A stretch of DNA of 11,510 bases, from the NCBI GenBank assembly GCA_934168355.1, contig CAKPNI010000034.1, forward strand, positions 1 to 11,510, in the 5' to 3' direction. The notes under the pieces were generated by a model. The model was given only the letters and a program-made list of their open reading frames with translations. It was not told where the DNA came from and did not search any database. This DNA comes from an uncultured Clostridia bacterium (GTDB lineage Bacteria; Bacillota; Clostridia; TANB77; CAG-508). Made by a program: the position numbers and the translations under genes. Shown here piece by piece: positions 6,212 through 11,510 of this stretch (position 1 is its first letter; each line of letters starts with the position of its first letter).

Positions 6212-6857
6212 ATGAAAAAAGAACGAATAACAGTAGCTTTAAAAAACACAATATATCAATACATATCAAATAACTCAAAAGAATACATATTGGTATTAAT
6301 AATATTTATAATTGGTATATTTATTCGGCGTGATGTTTATAAATAATTGCCAAGAAGAGCAGGAAAAAACAATTATATCATATATAAATGAATTTATAGA
6401 AAAGTTTAAAAACATAGAAAACATAGATAAGCAGGCATTAACAATGTCATCTATAAAAAGCAATATTACATTAGCATTAATAATATGGTTAGCTGGAACG
6501 ACAATAATAGGAATGCCAGTGGTTTTAGGATTAATTTTATTTAGAGGTTTTTGCATGGGATATACTGTTTCTGCATTATCATTAACTATTGGAACTGGTA
6601 AGAGCTTGCTGTTTTGTTTGTTTGGGTTAGTTATTCAAAACATATTATTTATACCTGCTCTTTTGACTATGGGGGTAAGTAGTATAAAATTGTATAAAGC
6701 AATTATAAATGATAGGAGAAAGGAAAATATAAAAATCGAGATTGCAAGACATAGTATAATTTCAGGTTTAATGTTGACAATGTTGGTTGTTTCTAGTGTA
6801 TTGGAATGTGAGGTATCGGTGCCATTGCTTAAAATGGGAATGAATTTTTTGAAATAG
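6212..6857 (+). pseudogene. spoIIM: Stage II sporulation protein M, interrupted by an apparent +1 frameshift
   Basis: SpoIIM is a membrane protein of the DMP (SpoIID-M-P) engulfment complex, which remodels septal peptidoglycan during sporulation. The first part (ATG 6212, GGGAG 7 bp upstream) gives 37 residues ending LIIFIIGIF. It then leaves frame and stops at 6344-6346. The next frame, open from 6312 to TAG 6855-6857, carries the rest: FGVMFINN, ALIIWLAGTTIIGMPVV, and LLFCLFGLVIQNILFIPALL, the typical SpoIIM core. Skipping the A at 6323 joins ATA TTT to TTC GGC and gives a continuous 214-residue protein with about five hydrophobic segments, close to the usual length. The break may be a sequencing error, a true mutation, or recoding; there is no classic slip site. 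The last residues (FLK, stop) are encoded by the downstream repeat element. Confidence 0.88.
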
Positions 6858-6902
6858 GGACGGTTCCTTTTTCAAAAAAGAACCGTCCCCATTTCGAAAA
6901 AA
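6847..6902 (+). repeat. Hairpin repeat element, copy A (end of spoIIM)
   Basis: GGGACGGTTC (6857-6866) and GAACCGTCCC (6880-6889) are perfect inverted arms. They enclose T5-C-A6, so the pairing continues almost to the tip. GAAAT (6851-6855) and ATTTC (6891-6895) extend the stem outward past one mismatch. It matches the copy before pheT: 46 bp (6857-6902 and 9401-9446) are identical, and over 56 bp only two bases differ. The left arm overlaps the stop codon and last codons of spoIIM. No U-run follows on +, so it is not a standard terminator. Confidence 0.9.
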
Positions 6903-6925
6903 AACAAAAAATCTTCAAAAAACTA

Positions 6926-6954
6926 TTTACAATTTCCAATTAGTTTGATATAAC
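6926..6954 (+). promoter_or_regulatory. Sigma-A promoter of xerD
   Basis: TTTACA (6926-6931, 5 of 6) is followed after 17 bp by TATAAC (6949-6954, 5 of 6). A TG dinucleotide at 6946-6947 makes it an extended -10. It lies downstream of the hairpin repeat and 64 bp before the xerD start, so xerD can be expressed independently of spoIIM. Confidence 0.75.
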
Positions 6955-7018
6955 ATATAGGAACCTTATGTAAATAAATTATTGCATAAAATATAAAAAG
7001 ATGAGATGGAGAACGGTA

Positions 7019-7903
7019 ATGGAAAAACAATTAAAACAATTTTATAAATTTCTTGAAGTAGATAAAAAAGCATCTAATAATACACTTCAATCATACAAAA
7101 GAGACTTAAAGCAATTTGAAGAATATGTAGAGGAAAAAGGATTAAAATATAATAAAATTACAGAACAAGAAATAAAAGAATATTTAGATTACTTAGCAGA
7201 AGAAGAGGGAAAAAAAGCATCAACAATCTCAAGAACAATAGCATCAATAAGAGCATTTTATCAATATGAAGTAAAAAACAAAAAAACAATGCAAAATCCA
7301 ACAGAAAATATACAATCACCAAAAATAGAAAAAAGAAAACCATGTATATTAACATCTGAGGAAGTAGAGCTTTTATTAGAGCAACCAAAAGACATTGACT
7401 TAAAAGGAACAAGAGATAAGGCAATGCTTGAATTTGCTTATGCAACTGGAATGAGAGTTACAGAAATCATATCTTTAAATATAGAAGATGTTAACTTAAA
7501 AGATGGCACAGTTTTATGTAAAAACGGAAGTAGAACAAGAACAATTCCTTTAGGAAAAATGTCACTTAATGCTTTAAAAGAATACATAGAAGATGCTCGT
7601 AATATATTGGTAAAAACAGATAAAGAGCAAGCTTTGTTTGTTAATTTAAATGGTAGAAGATTAACAAGACAGGGATTTTGGAAGATAATAAAATTTTATC
7701 AGGAGCAAGCAAATATCACAAAAGATATAACACCACATACATTAAGACATTCATTTGCAACACATTTATTACAAAATGGTGCAGATTTAAAGTCAATTCA
7801 AATGATGCTTGGTCATTCTGATATTTCTTCAACACAAGTATATATGCAATTTCAAAATGACGGATTAAACGATGTTTATAAAAAAACACATCCAAGAGCA
7901 TAG
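7019..7903 (+). CDS. xerD: Site-specific tyrosine recombinase XerD
   Basis: XerD and its partner resolve chromosome dimers at dif during division. The 294-residue protein has the SAM-like N-terminal core-binding domain (FLEVDKKASNNTLQSYKRDL, about residues 11-30) and the C-terminal catalytic domain. All active-site residues are present: R146 (ATGMRVTEI), K168 (CKNGSRTRTIPL), H240 and R243 (HTLRHSFATHLL), H266 (LGHSDISS) and nucleophile Y275 (TQVYMQF). ATG 7019 is preferred over ATG 7001, because GGAG (7008-7011) lies 7 bp before it and because the family usually begins this close to the first helix. Its position after spoIIM is conserved in Bacillus. XerD is preferred over XerC from this context and sequence style; an integrase of a mobile element is unlikely because no element is nearby. 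Confidence 0.92.
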   Translation: MEKQLKQFYKFLEVDKKASNNTLQSYKRDLKQFEEYVEEKGLKYNKITEQEIKEYLDYLAEEEGKKASTISRTIASIRAFYQYEVKNKKTMQNPTENIQSPKIEKRKPCILTSEEVELLLEQPKDIDLKGTRDKAMLEFAYATGMRVTEIISLNIEDVNLKDGTVLCKNGSRTRTIPLGKMSLNALKEYIEDARNILVKTDKEQALFVNLNGRRLTRQGFWKIIKFYQEQANITKDITPHTLRHSFATHLLQNGADLKSIQMMLGHSDISSTQVYMQFQNDGLNDVYKKTHPRA

Positions 7904-7920
7904 AAAATTACATAAAACTA

Positions 7921-7949
7921 TTGCATAATAATAGAATTTGTGATAGTAT
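7921..7949 (+). promoter_or_regulatory. Probable promoter of the pheST T-box transcript
   Basis: TTGCAT (7921-7926) is followed after 17 bp by TAGTAT (7944-7949), with TG at 7941-7942 forming an extended -10. The predicted start of transcription, near 7956, lies about 20 bp before the first strand of T-box stem I. Box matches are modest (4 of 6 each), but the position fits well. No clear terminator for xerD lies in between. Confidence 0.6.
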
Positions 7950-7973
7950 AGTAAACATAATATTAAAATTCGA

Positions 7974-8237
7974 TAAAAAAGCAAAGTAAATATATACAAA
8001 ATTTGTAAAAGAGAAAATAGCCTTGGCTGAAAGCTATTTAAGATTATATATTGAAATTTCACTTTTTTAGAACTTTTTGTGAAAACTTATTATAAAATAG
8101 GTTAATAGCAAATAGCGACTAAACCACGTTATAGGTTTTAATAAGGTTAATTAAGCTAAAAAAGCAAATTAATAAATTTAGGTGGTACCACGGAAAAATC
8201 CATTTCGTCCTATACTGTAGGCGAAGTGGATTTTTTT
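7974..8237 (+). promoter_or_regulatory. T-box leader responding to uncharged tRNA-Phe, with terminator
   Basis: The T-box sequence AGGTGGTACCACGG (8180-8193) is followed by a terminator. Its arms are AAATCCATTTCGTCC (8196-8210) and GGCGAAGTGGATTT (8220-8233), and a T-run extends to 8237. Stem I is visible: an A-rich strand at 7975-7981 pairs with the T-run near 8061-8068. The specifier-loop partners AGTA (7985-7988) and GAA (8053-8055) face each other, and TATATA strands pair above them. TTC at 8058-8060, followed by A, is the likely specifier; the overlapping TTT also encodes Phe. GGCTGAAAGC (8025-8034) is at the distal end. Uncharged tRNA-Phe should stabilise the antiterminator and allow pheS-pheT transcription. 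The class is secure; exact helix borders are by eye. Confidence 0.93.
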
Positions 8238-8250
8238 GTGATAAATTTCC

Positions 8251-8313
8251 CATCGGGACCGTTTCTTTTCGCGAAAAGAAACGATCATTTCGTGAAAAGA
8301 AACGGTCCCAATG
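8251..8313 (+). repeat. Repeat element variant between the T-box terminator and pheS
   Basis: GGGACCGTTTCTTTT (8255-8269) and AAAAGAAACGGTCCC (8295-8309) are perfect 15-bp inverted arms. A second inverted copy (8274-8286, ending CGATC) lies between them. The first and second copies form a perfect 22-bp palindrome centred on CGCG (8261-8282), so two alternative hairpins compete. CAT flanks the element on the left and ATG on the right. It ends 10 bp before the pheS ribosome binding site and is carried in the read-through mRNA of the T-box. The core differs from the other families here (CCGTTTC instead of CCGGTTC or ACGGTTC). Confidence 0.88.
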
Positions 8314-8337
8314 AAAAAAGAAAGGAAGGTAAAAAAC

Positions 8338-9387
8338 ATGAAAGAACAAATACAACAAATTAAAATTAAATCAATTGAAAAAATAAAAAATTCAACTGAT
8401 TTAAAAAATCTAGAAGAACTAAGAGTAAAATATCTAGGTAAAAAAGGCGAATTAACAGCAGTATTAAGAGGTATGAAAGACCTATCTCCAGAAGAAAGAC
8501 CTGTTATAGGAAACTTGGTAAATGAAGTAAAGGCGGAGTTAGAAAAATTAATAGAAGAAAAAGAAACAATATTTAAACAAGAAGAATTAAATAAAAAACT
8601 AGAGGCAGAAAAAATAGACATAACTTTACCGGGAAGCAAATTAAAAAGAGGAAGCTTACACCCGGTAAACAGAATAATAGAAGACATAGAAGACCTATTT
8701 GTATCTATGGGATATGATGTAGTAGAGGGACCAGAGCTAGAAACAGATGAATTTTGCTTTGAGAGATTAAATTTACCAAAAGGTCATCCAGCAAGAGATA
8801 TGCAAGATAGTTTTTATATAACAGATGAATATTTATTAAGAACTCAAACATCAGCAGTTCAAGCAAGAACTATGGTTGCAAATACTGAAAAAAGCCCAAT
8901 AAGAATAATAACAGCAGGAAAAACATATCGTAGAGAAGATGATGCAACACATTCGCATCAATTTAACCAAATAGAGGGATTGGTAATTGATAAAAAAGAA
9001 AGAAATGTATCTTTAGCAGACCTTAAAGGTACATTAGAAGTATTTGTTAGAAAAATAATAGGAGCAAACCTAGATTTAAGATTTAGACCTAGCTATTTCC
9101 CATTTACAGAGCCATCTTATGAGGTTGATGTAACTTGCTTTAAATGCGGTGGAAAAGGCTGCAATCTTTGCAAACAAACAGGTTGGATAGAAGTTTTGGG
9201 TAGTGGTATTGTTCATCCAAATGTTTTGAAGATGAATGGCTATGACCCAGACAAGTATAGTGGTTTTGCATTTGGTACTGGTATTGATAGATTGGCGATG
9301 TTTAGATATGGTATTACTGATATGAGATATCTTTATGCAAATGATGTGAGATTTTTGAAACAGTTTGATAGAAAGGACGAGGAGTAG
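8338..9387 (+). CDS. pheS: Phenylalanine-tRNA ligase alpha subunit
   Basis: PheS is the catalytic class II synthetase subunit of the alpha2-beta2 enzyme that charges tRNA-Phe. The protein has 349 residues, normal for the family. The first 90 residues form the charged coiled-coil arm that contacts tRNA. Motif 2 is THSHQFNQIEGLVID (from about residue 204), motif 3 is GFAFGTGIDRLAMFRYGI (309-326), and SGIVHPNVLKMNGYDP precedes it. Four cysteines (C267, C270, C275, C278) form a compact knuckle seen in many Firmicute PheS proteins. ATG 8338 is chosen because AAGGAAGG lies 8 bp upstream. The in-frame ATG 8311 would begin inside the repeat element and has no ribosome binding site. The T-box leader upstream confirms regulation by phenylalanine charging, and pheT follows after 75 bp filled largely by a hairpin repeat. 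Confidence 0.97.
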   Translation: MKEQIQQIKIKSIEKIKNSTDLKNLEELRVKYLGKKGELTAVLRGMKDLSPEERPVIGNLVNEVKAELEKLIEEKETIFKQEELNKKLEAEKIDITLPGSKLKRGSLHPVNRIIEDIEDLFVSMGYDVVEGPELETDEFCFERLNLPKGHPARDMQDSFYITDEYLLRTQTSAVQARTMVANTEKSPIRIITAGKTYRREDDATHSHQFNQIEGLVIDKKERNVSLADLKGTLEVFVRKIIGANLDLRFRPSYFPFTEPSYEVDVTCFKCGGKGCNLCKQTGWIEVLGSGIVHPNVLKMNGYDPDKYSGFAFGTGIDRLAMFRYGITDMRYLYANDVRFLKQFDRKDEE

Positions 9388-9390
9388 AAA

Positions 9391-9446
9391 TTTTGAAACG
9401 GGGACGGTTCCTTTTTCAAAAAAGAACCGTCCCCATTTCGAAAAAA
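9391..9446 (+). repeat. Hairpin repeat element, copy B (between pheS and pheT)
   Basis: GGGGACGGTTC (9400-9410) and GAACCGTCCCC (9424-9434) are perfect 11-bp inverted arms, with T5-C-A6 between them. GAAA (9395-9398) and TTTC (9436-9439) extend the stem. It differs from the copy after spoIIM at two positions in 56 bp. It starts 3 bp after the pheS stop and ends 4 bp before the pheT ribosome binding site, so it must be transcribed with both genes. Confidence 0.9.
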
Positions 9447-9462
9447 GAAAGGAGAGCAAAAT

Positions 9463-11510
9463 ATGAAATTAAGTACAAATTTTCTAAAAGAATATGTAAA
9501 TATAGATGAGAACCTAGATGTAAAAACTCTAGCAGAAGACATGACAAGAGTTGGAAACGAATACGACTCAGCAGAAAAGCTAATAAATGCAACTCATTTA
9601 ATAATAGGAGAGGTAACAGAATGTGAAGAACATCCCGATTCTGACCATCTTCATGTATGTAAAGTAAATATAGGAACAGAGGTTTTAGACATTGTGTGTG
9701 GTGCACCAAATGTAAGAAAAGGATTAAAAGTTATTGTTGCACAAGTAGGAGCTGAACTTCCGGGAGACTTCAAGATTAAAAAAGGAGTTATAAGAGGTCA
9801 AGTTTCAAATGGAATGTTATGTGCATTATATGAAATTGGAATTGATAAAAAATTTTTATCAGAAGCTGACAAAAATGGAATAGCTGAGCTTCCAGATAAT
9901 GCCCCAGTAGGTGGAGACCCTATTAAATTTTTAAATCTTGACGATAATGTAATAGATTTTGAATTAACAGCAAACAGAGGAGATTTACTAAGTATACTAG
10001 GTATGGCATATGAGGTGTCAGCTATATATGATAAAGAGGTAACTACTCCAGATTTAAGCCATAGCGAAATAGAAGATGACATTTCAAAAGAATTTGAAAC
10101 TAAAATTGAAACAGATAATTGTACAGTATTTTTAACAAGAAAAGTTAAAGATGTTCAAATTAAAGAAAGTCCAGAATTTATAAGAAATAGATTAATAGCT
10201 TCTGGCATTAGGCCAATAAATAATGTAGTAGACATAAGTAATTATGTTATGCTAGAACTTGGTCAACCACTTCATTTTTATGATGCAGATAACCTTGGAA
10301 ATAAAATAGTTGTAAGAATGGCTGAGGATGGCGAAAAATTAACAACATTAGATAGCCAAGAAAGAACTTTAACCAAAGATGATATAGTTATTACTGATGG
10401 CACAAAGGCGGTTGGTTTAGCAGGTGTTATGGGAGGATTAAATACTGAAGTTGAAGCAACAACTAAAAATGTTATAATTGAATCTGCCATATTTGATTCA
10501 GTAAAGGTAAGAAAAACATCAAATAAAATTTTAAGAAGTGAAGCAAGTAATAGGTTTGAAAAAGGCTTAGACCCTGCAAGAACTTATATGGCAATAGAAA
10601 GAGCATGTCATTTGTTAGAAAAATATGCCGGAGCAAAAATTTGCAAGGGAATGCTTAAATATGATGCAACAGATAATAAGGAAAAAGAAATTGAGATTGA
10701 ATATAAATTTATAAATGATGTATTAGGTACAAATATTTCAAATGATGATATAAATGATGTATTTAGAAGACTAAAATTTGAAATAAAGCCAAATGAAAAA
10801 TCAGTTGTAGTTACAGTTCCTACAAGAAGAATCGACATAGATATAAAGGAAGATTTAGTTGAAGAAGTTGGAAGAATTTATGGAGTAAATAATATCCAAG
10901 GCAAACTTCCAGTCGTTCCAATGAAAATGGGAAGTGTTGACAAAACAATGAGAAAAATTAGGCATAAAATGAGTGATTTAGGTTTAAATGAAACATTATC
11001 CTATATTTTAATAAATGATAAAGATGTAAAAAAATTTACAACAGATGAGTTTGAACCATTAAAATTATTAGACCCAATAACAGAGGACAGAAACACATTA
11101 AGATATAGTATAATTCCATCATTATATAAAATATATGAATACAATAAAGCTCGTGAAAACAAAGATGTTTGCCTATTCGAAATTGGAAAAGGTTTCTGGA
11201 ACAAAAATGGAGAATTTGGTGAAAACAAAAAAGTCTGTGTATTAATGACTGGAAAATATTATAACAAAATTGGATATAATGAACAAGTTGATTTTTATGA
11301 CATAAAAGGAGTAACAGAAGAATTACTTGATTTTTTAGGATATAACGGAAGATATAGTTTTGTAAATCCTAAAAAAATGCCAAAGGAATTCCATCCGGGT
11401 CAAACTGCAGAAATTTCTGTAAATAATGACATTGTTGGAATTATAGGTAGAATTCATCCAGAAATGGAAAAAGAAAATGTATTTGTAATGGAAATTAATT
11501 TAGATAAATT
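9463..11510 (+). CDS. pheT: Phenylalanine-tRNA ligase beta subunit (3' end outside window)
   Basis: PheT forms the alpha2-beta2 enzyme with PheS; it binds tRNA and edits mischarged Tyr-tRNA-Phe. I translated 682 codons from ATG 9463 with no stop; a complete protein is usually near 790-800 residues, so the C-terminal anticodon-binding domain is missing. In order: N-terminal MKLSTNFLKEYVNI; an EMAP-like tRNA-binding domain at about 40-150 (IIGEVTECEEHPDSDHLHVC); the start of B5-like and B3/B4 regions with LTANRGDLLSILGMAYE; the editing domain with SGIRPINNVVDISNYVMLEL (247-266) and GQPLHFYDAD; a helical stretch with SEASNRFEKGLDPART; and the catalytic-like core including LFEIGKGFW. The start has AAAGGAG (9448-9454) 8 bp upstream. 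Identity is secure. Confidence 0.97.
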   Translation, partial: MKLSTNFLKEYVNIDENLDVKTLAEDMTRVGNEYDSAEKLINATHLIIGEVTECEEHPDSDHLHVCKVNIGTEVLDIVCGAPNVRKGLKVIVAQVGAELPGDFKIKKGVIRGQVSNGMLCALYEIGIDKKFLSEADKNGIAELPDNAPVGGDPIKFLNLDDNVIDFELTANRGDLLSILGMAYEVSAIYDKEVTTPDLSHSEIEDDISKEFETKIETDNCTVFLTRKVKDVQIKESPEFIRNRLIASGIRPINNVVDISNYVMLELGQPLHFYDADNLGNKIVVRMAEDGEKLTTLDSQERTLTKDDIVITDGTKAVGLAGVMGGLNTEVEATTKNVIIESAIFDSVKVRKTSNKILRSEASNRFEKGLDPARTYMAIERACHLLEKYAGAKICKGMLKYDATDNKEKEIEIEYKFINDVLGTNISNDDINDVFRRLKFEIKPNEKSVVVTVPTRRIDIDIKEDLVEEVGRIYGVNNIQGKLPVVPMKMGSVDKTMRKIRHKMSDLGLNETLSYILINDKDVKKFTTDEFEPLKLLDPITEDRNTLRYSIIPSLYKIYEYNKARENKDVCLFEIGKGFWNKNGEFGENKKVCVLMTGKYYNKIGYNEQVDFYDIKGVTEELLDFLGYNGRYSFVNPKKMPKEFHPGQTAEISVNNDIVGIIGRIHPEMEKENVFVMEINLDK

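Noticed and set aside
6847..6902. Intrinsic terminator after spoIIM
   Set aside because: The hairpin is followed by an A-run, not a T-run, on the + strand; the same element lies between pheS and pheT, which are expected to be co-transcribed.
8311..8337. ATG 8311 as the pheS start
   Set aside because: It falls at the end of the repeat element with no Shine-Dalgarno sequence; ATG 8338 has one and matches the usual PheS N-terminus.
9798..10082. Minus-strand open frames within pheT and other genes
   Set aside because: They are antisense shadows of well-identified genes, with no ribosome binding sites or recognisable protein sequence.

Overview
The window is AT-rich throughout (the two lines counted in the coding flanks are near 20% G+C). 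It carries low-GC Gram-positive signatures: strong AGGAGG-type Shine-Dalgarno sites, a T-box leader, sigma-A style promoters and a sporulation gene. It looks like a piece of a chromosome from an endospore-lineage Clostridia/Bacilli-type Firmicute; the species cannot be named from the sequence.

Layout. (1) Positions 1-3326: the tail of the conserved nusA-infB operon, infB (3' part), rbfA, nrnA and truB, all on + and close together, ending at a perfect 11-bp hairpin. This covers initiation factor, 30S maturation, nanoRNA/pAp turnover and tRNA psi55 synthesis. (2) 3336-3776: one minus-strand gene of unknown function, clearly richer in G+C (about 40%) and with CGN arginine codons its neighbours rarely use; probably acquired. 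(3) 3777-4076: a 300-bp non-coding stretch with two opposing promoters, an inverted repeat, a structured segment of unknown role and an intrinsic terminator. (4) 4077-6125: a two-gene unit, an unrecognised protein resembling a degenerate HD-GYP fold and an EndoQ-family PHP nuclease, read from a near-consensus promoter with a Spo0A-box-like heptamer in its spacer. (5) 6212-7903: spoIIM, broken by an apparent one-base insertion, then xerD with its own promoter. The order EndoQ-like gene, spoIIM, xerD resembles the yqxK-spoIIM-fur-xerD neighbourhood of Bacillus subtilis (from memory). (6) 7921-11510: promoter, phenylalanine T-box leader, pheS and most of pheT, cut by the window edge.

The most unusual structure is a family of short GGGAC(C)GGTTCTTTT-type repeats, arranged singly, as 31-bp-period dimers, or as long hairpins. 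They sit in six gaps: infB-rbfA, nrnA-truB, EndoQ-spoIIM, spoIIM-xerD, T-box-pheS and pheS-pheT. Five of the six lie just upstream of a ribosome binding site inside a likely transcript. They could be non-autonomous palindromic elements that have also become part of the mRNA leaders.

The main points worth checking are the repeat family, the spoIIM frameshift, the foreign-looking minus-strand gene, and the HD-like/EndoQ pair in a sporulation neighbourhood. I see no prophage, insertion-sequence transposase, CRISPR array, rRNA or tRNA gene.
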